Assembly (NCBI GenBank): GCA_021209875.1
Contig: JAGYVD010000006.1
Coordinates: forward strand, 2,604,001 to 2,668,000
Direction: 5' to 3'
Length of the DNA: 64,000 nucleotides
Source of the DNA: Rosellinia necatrix
Lineage: Eukaryota; Ascomycota; Sordariomycetes; Xylariales; Xylariaceae
The notes beneath the pieces were generated by a model, which was given only the letters and a program-made list of their open reading frames with translations, was not told where the DNA came from and ran no database searches. Both the position numbers and the translations under genes were made by a program. Shown here piece by piece: positions 28,629 through 38,570 of this stretch; position 1 is the stretch's first letter; each line of letters starts with the position of its first letter.

Positions 28629-28885
28629 TGTTAGAGTAGGCAAGGGGTGCTAGGCTTGGCACTACTAGTTGCTTTACTGTAAGATTAGATAAAGTGGCCT
28701 AGGCCACCTGGGCTAGCCCACTTGGGCTAGGCCCACCTACTTACCTGTACTAGTAGGTGGAATTCTAGGACTGCACCTAGAATTCCACTATTTTTATCAC
28801 TTACATAAATATAATACTACAAACTAGACCAGCATACAGCAAAATACAGCTATTTACAGCTTTATACCCCTGACCAGATTTATTA
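28629..28885. repeat. Right LTR of the 2.7-kb element
   Basis: Same length and order as the left LTR. The EcoRI-containing inverted repeat is intact here (TGGAATTCTAGG, 6-nt loop, CCTAGAATTCCA). The TCTGC duplication follows. Confidence 0.85.
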
Positions 28886-28890
28886 TCTGC

Positions 28891-31800
28891 TATTATTTAA
28901 ATAAATATTTTAATATAAGTTTAATAAAAAAAATATATATTAAATAATATAAATTATATATTATAATATAAAATAATTTTTAGCTAAAAATATATTATAA
29001 ATAATTTATATAGCAATATTTGCTGCAAAAACTTTTAAGCTTATAATAGTTTTAATAATATATTTTAATTTAAAAATGTTTTAGTTTAATATAATTTTTA
29101 TATTTTTAAACGTTTTATAAACTAAAAAAACACTAATAGCATGCTGTTTTTTAAAAGCTTTTATAATTAAATAAAATAATATTATTAAATAAAGCGCTAT
29201 ATAATTTAAAAATTTTCTGTTTTTTAATATAAAAGTTCTTATTAATATTTAAAATGCTAAAAATAATTACTTTTTTAAAAGCTTTATTTATTTTATATTA
29301 AAATCGATTTATATTTATAATTTTTATATAAACAATTTTTAATGCTTTATTATAAAAACTATAAAATTAAAAAATAAAAATTATATAAAATATTAAAAAA
29401 CATATAAACTTAAAAAATAAAACAATATTAAATAGTTTTTAAAAATTAAAATAATTTATAATTAAAAAGCTTAAATAATTTTTTAGTTTATAATTAATAT
29501 ATTAATAAAATTATTAAACGTTATAAATTAAATAATTTAACTTATATATTAGCTATTTTTTATTGTATAAAAGTTTTATATATAATTTAAGTTAAGCTAT
29601 AAAAAATAAATAAAAGCTTATTAAAAAAATTAAATTAACATCATATAACAAAGTAATATTAAAAACAAATATTGCTTTTATAATTAAAATATTATCATAG
29701 TTTTTAATTAATTTAAGCGTTAATTATTATGTTATAATTAATTATTTAATTAAATATTTATATAAAACTAAATTTTTAACAGTTAAATTTAAAATAAGCT
29801 TTTTAAAAGCATAAGCTTTTATAATTGCTAAAAACGTTTTATTTATAAATAATAAAAAAACATGCAGATTATCGCACGGATATATTATGTTAATTTTAAA
29901 AGCTTTTGATTTAAAAATAATAAAACAAAATATTATTTTAATATTAATTATTAAAACTAAAATTAAAATAATTGTTTTACGGCCGAAAAAATTATAATAT
30001 TAAAAAGCTTTTTAAAATATTCTGTTTAATTTTAAAAATATATAAACTATTTATTTAAATAATATATAAACGATTAAATTAATTATAAAAAAATAAGCAA
30101 ATAAATATAAAATTATAATATATTAATATATAAAATACATAAATAAAATAAAAATATTAAAAAGATTATTTAAAACAAAATATTTTTAATTATTTAAATA
30201 TAAATAAATAAGCTTATAAAAATCTATTGCATGTTTAGTTTAAACATTTTTACATTTTGTTTAATTTTTATAATTATAATTATAAAATTTAAAAAATATA
30301 GGTTATAAATAATAAAAATTAATTAATTATAAAAAAACTTTTTTAAATTATTTTTAAATATTTATTTTTATAAGCAGATTAATAAAATTATTATTATTAA
30401 AATTAATTTTATATTAAAACCGGATTTTTTTTTTTCATTTATTTTTTATAAATAGCTATCTTAAAATTTAAGTTCTTTTTAATAAACAAAATTTTTAAAT
30501 AATTAGCAAATATTATAAAAAGCTTAAAAATATATAATTTTCTTTTTAATTTAAAGTTTTTATATTAAAACGTTATAACTATTAATTCAAAAAGCAATTA
30601 TAATTTTTAAACATTTTATAATATTTATTAATATTTATAAGCTTATAAATTATTAAACTTATTTTATATTTAATTATTTTATATAATATAAATAACTAAA
30701 AAAATTTTAACAATATTATTTTTTTAATATTTATTTTGTTAAAACAAAGTTTTTTAGCTGCTAAAGCAGCTATAACTTTTTTATTTATTAAAATAAAAAT
30801 ATTATTAACGTTAATATTAACGTTATTATTTTTAAAAAAAAAAACAAGCAGACTTAAAACTATTATTTCTAGTTTTTTTTAAAGCTGTTATTTTTAGTTG
30901 TTATAGCTAAGCTTAAGCTTGTTTTATTTTATTTTTAATAAAAACATATTTAAACTAAAAATAATAGTTTTAATAAAAACGTAAAAATTAAAAATTTTAA
31001 AAATTTTATAAGTTATTATATTAAGAAATTAAATTAAAAAAAACAAAAAGCTTTTTAAAACGTTTTTTTAGCTTGGATTATTTTAAAAAATTATAATAAA
31101 AACTAGTTTATTTTTAGCTATATAAAATTTTAATAAAAAAAACGTTTATAAAAAGCAAAACTATTTATATAAAAATATATTTATATTTGCTAATGTAAAA
31201 ATAATATTATTAATTAAAATTTTAAACTTAGTAGTAATATTTTTTTAATTTTTTTTATATTATTAAATAAATATAAAGATAATAAAAGCGTTTTTTTTAC
31301 TTATTTTTATAAAGCGATTTTTTTTAGCAAGTTTTTTAAAAATAACTTTATTATTATTAATATATTTATTACCGACGTAATATAAGCTTAATAAAAAAAC
31401 TAGACCAGCTGGCTTTTTATTAAAAAAAAAAATTTTATATTATTAATTTAAAGTTATAGCAGTAATATAAAAAGTTTTAAAACTTTTTATTAAAAAAATC
31501 GGTTTTAAAGCTTATTAAAAAAAAACTAATAATAAAATTAATATATATAATTAATAAAAAAACTTTAAAAAAAATATATAAAGCTAGACTAAATATAAAA
31601 TTATTAAACTTAAAGTTTAATTTTTTAATATTATAAATATTAGCTAGCGTTTTATTAATAATATTAATTATTATTAGTTTAATAGTTTTTTTGAAAATAA
31701 AATTAATAGCAAAAAAAACAGCAATTAAGCTTAGCTTTTTAACAGCAGCAGCAGCTTAAGCAGCAGCAGCTGCAGCAATAGCAAAAACAAAAAAAAAAAC

Positions 31801-32177
31801 AAATAAAAAAACAAACAAATAAACAAACAGTATAAAAACGGAGCAGCAGTAGTATTAGCAGCAGCAGCAGTAGTTATAAGAGCAGTAATAATAATAATAT
31901 AAAAATATTTATTTTAAAATAAAATTAGTTTTTTAATTATAATATAAAAGTTAAAACAGTTTTTAAAAATTATTTATAAAAAAAAAAAAACAGCAGCTTA
32001 AAAACTAAACATAATAAATTTGTAATATTATTTATACCGGTTAAAATAACTAATTATATATAAAACTGTTTATTACAGCATATATTTAATAAAAAAGATT
32101 ATTTATAAAAAAAACGATTTTTAAAATTATTTAAAAACTATTAAAAAACAGCTATTAGTTTAAAACTAACGCGCGTT
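28891..32177. other. Outer-element interior with a CAG/TAA-rich tract
   Basis: RIP-degraded sequence between two nested insertions. At about 31,740-31,905 there is a run of CAG, GCA and TAA triplets, including GCAGCAGCAGC blocks, which may be the remains of a polyglutamine-coding stretch. Nothing else can be recognised. Confidence 0.5.
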
Positions 32178-32182
32178 AAAAT

Positions 32183-32406
32183 TAACAAGGATATATTGGG
32201 GTCCTGTATGGTGATCTAGTGAAAATAGCGAATTACAGGTAGAAGGAAGGACTGGCCATGCCAGCCAGCCGAAGGCTGGCTAGAAATAGCCAATGGGCTA
32301 CCCTTATCTAATCTATTGCGGGTCGGCTAGGCCCTGCGGGCCTAGCCTAGCCGGCCTAGCCTAGCCTAGGGTAGGTCCTTTGGACACCCCCTACCTGTCT
32401 GTATCA
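32183..32406. repeat. Left LTR of short element copy 2
   Basis: It begins TAACAAGGATATATTGGGG and ends CTGTCTGTATCA. It contains the AGCCAGCC/GGCTGGCT hairpin and, at 32,305-32,314, TATCTAATCT, which copy 1 lacks at the same place. Confidence 0.85.
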
Positions 32407-32604
32407 AGTGCCGCCACAGATATGAAAAATTGCTGACCTTAGCAAAAATACCCAAGCTATACTACTAGCTATTATTCCACTTAGCCGTAGCCCTAGCTCT
32501 AGCTTTTGTACGCAGGTCGATTAGTTGGTACTTCGTTTGTACCCTGTAGCCTTGTTTGTAGTCGAACTGGTACCTGCCAGGTACTTGGGAGGTAGGTAGA
32601 TAGA

Positions 32605-32790
32605 TTGGTTGAATTGGCTGGACTGGTCGAATTGGCCGGACTGGTCCAGTTGGCCGGACTGGTCGAATTAGCCGGACTGGTCCAGTTGGCCGGACTAGCT
32701 GAATTAGCTGTATTTGACTGGACTAGTTAAATTAGCTGTATTTAATTAGACTAGTTGAATTGGCTGTATTTAACTAGCTTAGTTGGTTAA
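32605..32790. repeat. Internal tandem repeat in short element copy 2
   Basis: Repeated GGCCGGACTGGTC(CA/GA)(A/G)TT units are followed by longer AGCTGTATTTAACTAGACTAG units. This is the better preserved version of the array at 7,498-7,715. Confidence 0.7.
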
Positions 32791-33564
32791 AGAAAAGAAA
32801 TTAGATAAGTCGACTAGCTGTTAGGTGTCGACAGGTTGTACGGTAGGATTGTTGAATAGTCAGGTCTTTTATACGCGGGTCTGACTGTTAACTTGTTAAA
32901 TATTTAACTAGTTAAATATTTAACTAGTTGTTAAAAGTTAAATAGCTGTACGGCTGGAATGTTGAACTAGTAAGTTTTTTGTACGCAGGACAGACTTTTG
33001 ATTAGTTGGTCGACTAGCTGTTAAATTTTAACTAGTTGACTAGTTAGTTGGTTGTTGTACGGATATCTACCGCGGTCGAAAAAGTAAGCGAAACGACCGT
33101 GTTTTAACGTTTAGCTAAATATTTTAGGCTGTCCGAGACAAGACAGCGTAAACAGTTACGGCAACAGCGTAAACAATAACAGCAACAGCGTATAACAGCT
33201 ATCGAAAGCTTCGAGTAGCAAACTGTGTACGTTTAATACAAGTATAGATCTAACGGTTAAAAAACATGCAAGCGTATTTTATATATTAAACGGACTAGGC
33301 TGCCGTACGGGCTGACGGTTAAAAAATATGCAAGCGTACTTCGAGAAGCTGTTGGTTTAAAAACATGCAGCAGAAATATGTCGAAAACTGTACGGTCCGA
33401 CCGTAAAACGTTTAAAACCAAAATATTTAGTTAGACGGTACAGCAGGCAGTCGACTTGCCTAGCGTACAGGCTGACGGTTAAAAAATATATAGCTGTACT
33501 AGCTTGTATACGTTACCGACGTAGCCACTGTCGGCAACAGAATGTCGCAGATTACCGCACTATT

Positions 33565-33788
33565 TAATAAAGATATATTAGGGTTCTGTATAGTGATCTA
33601 GTAAAAATAGCGAATTATAAGTAGAAGGAAAGACTGGCCATGCTAGCCAGCCGAAAGCTGGCTAGAAATAGCCAATGGGCTACCCTTATCTAATCTATTG
33701 CGGGTCGGCTAGGCCCTGCGGGCCTAGCCTAGCCGGCCTAGCCTAGCCTAGGGTAGGTCCTTTGGACACCCCCTACCTGTCTGTATCA
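33565..33788. repeat. Right LTR of short element copy 2
   Basis: Same length as the left LTR, with TATCTAATCT at 33,687-33,696. A few G-to-A changes are seen near the left end. Confidence 0.85.
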
Positions 33789-34129
33789 AAAATACCGGCA
33801 ATTTAAAAAATTATATATAAATTAATTAATCGATTTAAAAATTAAAAAAAAAAAAAACTAAGCTACTACTTATTTAAAAAATATTTATATTACTTCTATA
33901 AAATTGTTTGCCAGCTAATTATTTTAATAATTATACTTTTTTTATTATTATTAATTATTTTAAATAGCAACTTTTATTTAAAAAAAAAACCTTTTAATTA
34001 TAAAATTTTTAAAATAATTATTTAAATTAATTATAAAATTATTATTTATTTTTATATATAAAACTATATAAAACGATTATTAAAATTTATTTTATAAATT
34101 AAGCCTTAATTAGCTAAATTTAAAAAATA

Positions 34130-34450
34130 TATTATAATAAAATAAATAGCTTTAATAAAAAGCTGGTAATTATAGCTTAAATACTGTAGTAAGCTTTATA
34201 ATTAAATTAATAGCTGTTAAAATAAACAGTCGGGCTTATATAAGCTTAACTTAATTAAACGGACTAATTATGAAACAAAAAAAATATAATCTTTTTTAAG
34301 CTATATATATAAGCTGGCCAATCTGATTATTTTTATATAATATAATTTAACTAAATAAATTATTAATATAAGCTCGAATTAACTTGCTTGCACTAATCGC
34401 TTGGCTCTAATTCCACTGTTCTTATACGATTTATCTGTTCCTCCGCGACA
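34130..34450. repeat. Right LTR of the outer retrotransposon
   Basis: The left part is heavily AT-shifted, but the last 70 bp (about 34,380-34,450) keep normal composition and end CTCCGCGACA, a TG...CA-type terminus. The TTTAT duplication follows at 34,451-34,455. Confidence 0.85.
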
Positions 34451-34781
34451 TTTATATAAATAATTATAATATTAAACGTTTAATATATATATTAATATTA
34501 AAACACGATTTAAAACGCTATAATTTTAAAAATATTAATATTTTAAAATATTTTGTTTTTAAAACATAAATAATTATAAGCTTAGTTTTTAAAAATAAAT
34601 AATGTTATATACTAGTTATAAATATTTATTTTTATTTTAAATTAAAATTTATTAAGCTTTAATTTTAAAACGTTTATAAATAAATAATAAGTTACACCGT
34701 TGTTTATATTTAATATAAATATTTTATTAAAGTTTTTTAAAGCGTTAAGCTATTAAATAAAGTTTTATATTTAATAAGTCT

Positions 34782-35027
34782 GGTCCGGGGTATGTAGCTG
34801 TAAATAGCTGTATTTGCTGTATACTTGTCTGTATTGTGATGTTGTATGTATATTGGTGATGAAGATGGTGGAATTCTAGGTGCAGTCCTAGAATTCCACC
34901 TACTAGTACAGGTAGGTGGGTGGGCCTAGCCCAAGTGGGCTAGCCCAGGTGGCCTGGGCCACCTTATCTAATCTTACAGTGGGGCAACTGGTGGTGCCAA
35001 GCCTGGCACCCCTTGCCTACTCTAACA
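34782..35027. repeat. Solo LTR of the 2.7-kb family, inverted
   Basis: This 246-bp sequence is the reverse complement of the LTRs at 26,175 and 28,629. It begins TAATAAGTCTGGTC and ends CCTACTCTAACA. ATATT duplications at 34,777-34,781 and 35,028-35,032 show it is a genuine solo LTR left by LTR-LTR recombination. It holds a perfect 14-bp-stem, 6-nt-loop inverted repeat at 34,867-34,900. It is almost free of RIP although the flanks are about 80% AT or more. Confidence 0.88.
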
Positions 35028-35032
35028 ATATT

Positions 35033-35327
35033 ATATATTTAAATAATAATTAAAACAGCTATAAATTAAATTTAAACAGTAATGCTTATATGTTATACAA
35101 AAAAGCTTTGTTAATTAAAATTATTATAATATAAAAGCTTAAATAGCTTGTAATTTTTTTAGTTTTTTTTATAATATCTGCGGTTTTAATATTATTTTAA
35201 ATATAATTTACTTTATTTTTATTTTTTTTTATTAATAAGCTATGCTTATATTAAAAACGTATTAATTTTAATACTAGAAGTTTTTATATAAATATTTTTA
35301 TAGTTATTATTATAGTTTAAAATTAAG
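35033..35327. other. RIP-degraded AT-rich spacer
   Basis: Short AT-rich stretch between two solo LTRs. No feature was seen. Confidence 0.5.
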
Positions 35328-35332
35328 CTTAG

Positions 35333-35536
35333 TGAGAGGTGCACCATGGGGGTGTAAAGTGTGTATTATAAAAAGATGAAGAACTAGCAAATCTAGGCTA
35401 AGCTAAAGTTTTACCTAGGTGTGGGCTAGGGCCCATATACATGGGGCTAGGCCCAATTAGGTTGTGCCTGTGGCCACGGGCCACAGCACCCCAAGCGAGG
35501 GGCTTATGTAAGCGCTCCCTCTACGCGCGCGTATCA
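35333..35536. repeat. Solo LTR of an otherwise unseen family
   Basis: A 204-bp GC-normal island starts TGAGAGGTGCACC and ends GCGCGTATCA. It is flanked by CTTAG duplications at 35,328-35,332 and 35,537-35,541. TG...CA ends and a 5-bp duplication identify a solo LTR. It has a perfect 8-bp hairpin (CTGTGGCC, ACG, GGCCACAG) at 35,468-35,486. No full-length relative is in the window. Confidence 0.8.
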
Positions 35537-35541
35537 CTTAG

Positions 35542-37480
35542 CATGTTTAAAAAATAGTTATATTTTTAATAAATATTAAATATTTTTTAAATATATAATA
35601 TAAATATTATCAAAATAAAATTATTTAAATAATATATTATTAATATAAATAAAAAAAGCTTTTAAAATTTAATATAAACTTGTAATAAATAAGTTAAAAA
35701 TAAAAAGAATTATATATAAGCTAAATAAAAAGCAATTTTTATAAAAAACTTTAATTTTTATTCAAATTTAAACAGTATTTATTATAAAAATATAATTAAA
35801 ATTAATTAAAACGTATTTTTTAATTTTTTTAATAAAATATATATTTAAGCCTGCTGTTTAAACTAAATTAAATATTTAAGCGCTGCTATTTTAAGTTAGA
35901 TTTAGTTATTAATTAAGCTGTTTTTTAAAAAAAAACAGGTAGTATATTTAGCATTATTCTTTTAAAAATTTTAAAACTAGGCTCAAAAAAAACAAACTAG
36001 GCCTGCAGAGCTGCTTTAAATCTGTCTTAATTTATTATTTAATTATTAATTAGTTTTTATTAATTAATTTTAAATTTTTAAACTGCTTAAATTAAAATAG
36101 TTTTTATAGTTTAAATATATTTTATAATATAAAATCTTAATTAATAGTTTTTTAAGTTGTTTAAATAGTTTTATAATATTTTTATTAAAATCTAAATTAA
36201 AAAAAAAAAAAACGCTATAAATAAAAAGTTTGTTTAATTAAAAACTTTAAATTTTAATATTATATTTACTGCAGGTTTAAATAATAGCTTTAAAATTAAT
36301 ATTATTATTTAAATAATTAATAATATTTTAAATTGTTTTTAAAATAAACATAGGTTAAGTTTTAATTAAATTATTAAGCTATAATTAAATTATAAAACAG
36401 CTAATTTATTTTAAGCTTTTTTTATTATAAGCTAATTTTTATATATATTTTTATAATAATAATTTATATATTTATCATAATATAAAATTAAACTAGTTTT
36501 AATATAGTTATAATTATTTTATTTATTATAAAGTTTATTTTTTAATAAAATATATTTAAATATAAATTATTTTTAATTTAATTTATTATTAAATTAATAT
36601 AGTTTATTATTTTAAAACTATAACTAATAAATAATTAAATTTTTATTTTTAATTTATATATTAAATTTAGCTAATATATTATATAAATAAAATTATTTAT
36701 AATTAAAGCTATATATAATTATAATTTAAATAATTATATATAAATTATTATAAAATTAAAAATATTATTTTTAAATAAAAATATTATTTTTATATATTTT
36801 AATTTAAAAATATTATTTATATTATAATATTTTTTTAATTTATATATAAAATTATAACTATATTTAAAATATATATATTTTTATTTATAGCTTAATTAAA
36901 TTTATTAATTTAATATTATTATAAAATATTATTATAATTTATTTTTAATTAATTTTAAAATTCAACTTGTTATTAATTAAACTATAAAAATAATTTATAT
37001 ATTTTAATAGATTTAGAATTTAAATTTAAACTTTTTAAATAAGCTAAATTTAATTTAATTTTAAATTTAAATTAGCTTAATTAAAAAAAAAATTTTATAT
37101 TTAAAATGCTATAAATAAAAATATAGCTTATATTAAATAATTTTTTTTAAAAATAAAAAATGTTTATTATATTAGCTTTAGCTTGTTTTTTAAAAAATTA
37201 TAAATTTAATTTAATATAAATATAAATTAATAATAAGCTTAAAATTATAATATTATTTATATTATTAAAAATTTAGTTTATATAATTATTAAAAATAAAC
37301 TTTTAGTTTATATATTTTTATTATATTATTAATTTTAAACCAAAAAATATTATTATAAATATAATATTATTACAACTTTTAAACGTTTTTTTAATATTAA
37401 AATATTTAATCTGTTATTTTTTTTTCTGTTTTAATTAAATAAATTTAAATCTATTTCAAGCCTAATATGCTTAAAAGTTA
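35542..37480. other. RIP-degraded AT-rich DNA up to the isochore edge
   Basis: The sequence is very AT-rich, with no open frames and no identified repeat ends. Composition changes within a few tens of bases at about 37,450-37,500 to normal gene-region DNA, marking the edge of the heterochromatic block. Confidence 0.6.
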
Positions 37481-37861
37481 AGGTTATAGAAGGGGAAGTT
37501 AGGTGGTGGAACCCTAACCCTAGTAGAACCCAATCAATAAACAGTTGCTCAAGATCAAATTCTTGTCCACAAATCAGAACCTCAAGTGACGAGGAACCTG
37601 ATCGTCGTGCTTAGGCACATGCGTCGTCAGGTCCCAGGACACTGCTCGACGTGTTCGTCTCATGTAGGTCGGCGCTCTCTGCATTGGCCAGGCCACCAAT
37701 GCTGAGAAGCGCCCGCAGGTTGCGAGGATGGGACGCATATACAGCACGTATCAAGGGTCGCTGTGTAACCAGGAGAGGAGGAAAATAAATAGCAATTTGG
37801 CCATGGAGCAGCTGAGCTAGTGAGGGGATCAAACCGATATCGACTTAGAAGCAAACTAGGT

Positions 37862-38461
37862 GCAACCCCGTTGGGCCAGGAGGGATTTTAATATCAGCAT
37901 CGCAGACACGCGCGTGAGGCTGTATTTTGAGATAGACAAGCCGTACTACATCCGCCACCTTTTCTCCCGTCCCTGACGTGAAAGGCTTCGGATCAGGTAG
38001 AAAATACTGGTGATCAAAGAAGCCACCGCCATCGTGGAGTGCGGGAATCACTACATCGCCTAGTCAACCTTCCCACGATCGTATAGCGGCCTCTATGTGA
38101 AACCCTATCGCCGTTGTGGGCATAGCTATGGGCCTCGAACATAGACGGATATTTTGCCGGCGATCTGCTACTAGATGAAGGGGTTTCGTAAAACGCTTGT
38201 AACGACAACTACGCTCATTCCCGCTTTGATGTTTGCTATTAGGCCGACCTTATCGCCGACGAAATAGCTGTTATCTGCTACAGACCTTACATTAAGGCAC
38301 TACTCAAATCGAACATGACCGGCGACGTTACCGACCAGGGACGGCTGCGTCTCCAACAGTCTCCAGCCTCAACCCGATTGCTCAAAAAGATGATGCCGAG
38401 GGATCGGACGTATGCATATGGCCAATTCCAGGATCAACCTAGTAGATTTGAATTGTTATAG
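37862..38461 (+). pseudogene. Decayed coding relic beside the AT-rich block, family uncertain
   Basis: One plus-strand frame reads as protein-like sequence with in-frame stops at 38,084 (TAG), 38,123 (TAG), 38,189 (TAA) and 38,240 (TAG) and a terminal stop at 38,459. The best part reads RFDVCY, stop, ADLIADEIAVICYRPYIKAL. This resembles helix-rich segments of fungal Zn2Cys6 regulator middle domains, but that is only a weak impression. All four internal stops can be explained by C-to-T or G-to-A changes from CAG, TGG or CAA. Left of about 37,990 the frame has more stops and the start cannot be placed. It may instead be chance. Confidence 0.3.
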
Positions 38462-38570
38462 TGTAAAGCGTCTATGTCCAGAGGTTATCTAATTATAAGT
38501 AGCCTAGATTGAGAAATAATACAGCAGATGCAAGTGAAACGGCGATCGGGGGCTGACCCAGTCCGTCCGT

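Larger units (their letters stand above)
26175..28885. mobile_element. 2.7-kb LTR element nested in the outer element
   Basis: Two 257-bp LTRs (26,175-26,431 and 28,629-28,885) flank about 2.2 kb. The TCTGC duplication lies at 26,170-26,174 and 28,886-28,890. LTR ends are TGTTAGAGTAGG and CCAGATTTATTA. The inside is less AT-rich than its host and holds GTTAACCTAGC-like short repeats, but no long open frame, so it looks like a non-autonomous or internally deleted element. A solo LTR of the same family lies inverted at 34,782-35,027. Confidence 0.87.
32183..33788. mobile_element. Short non-coding LTR element (TRIM-like), copy 2
   Basis: Two 224-bp LTRs (32,183-32,406 and 33,565-33,788) flank about 1.16 kb. 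The AAAAT duplication is at 32,178-32,182 and 33,789-33,793. It is clearly the same family as 7,088-8,758 but much less RIP-altered, so it shows the original sequence better. The inside holds about ten units of an 18-25-bp tandem repeat (GAATTGGCCGGACTGGTC type) and then a non-coding stretch with repeated AACGGTTAAAAAACATGCA-like segments. No open frame was seen. Both copies lie inside or beside larger retrotransposons. Confidence 0.87.
14268..34450. mobile_element. Outer LTR retrotransposon split by three nested insertions
   Basis: A 322-bp LTR at 14,268-14,589 matches a 321-bp LTR at 34,130-34,450. The 5-bp duplication TTTAT lies directly outside at 14,263-14,267 and 34,451-34,455. The span is 20,183 bp. 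Subtracting the nested elements with their duplications (16,249-23,940, 26,175-28,890 and 32,183-33,793) leaves about 8.16 kb, a normal size for an autonomous LTR retrotransposon. Internal segments 14,590-16,243, 23,941-26,169 and much of 28,891-32,177 are A-rich, which suggests plus orientation by analogy with other retroelements. No coding frame survives. A CAG/TAA-rich tract at about 31,740-31,905 may be the remnant of a glutamine-rich coding segment. Confidence 0.85.

Noticed and set aside
37508..37523. Telomere-like AACCCTAACCCTAG
   Set aside because: Only about two CCCTAA units. Too short to claim an interstitial telomere, although its place at the AT/GC edge is noted.
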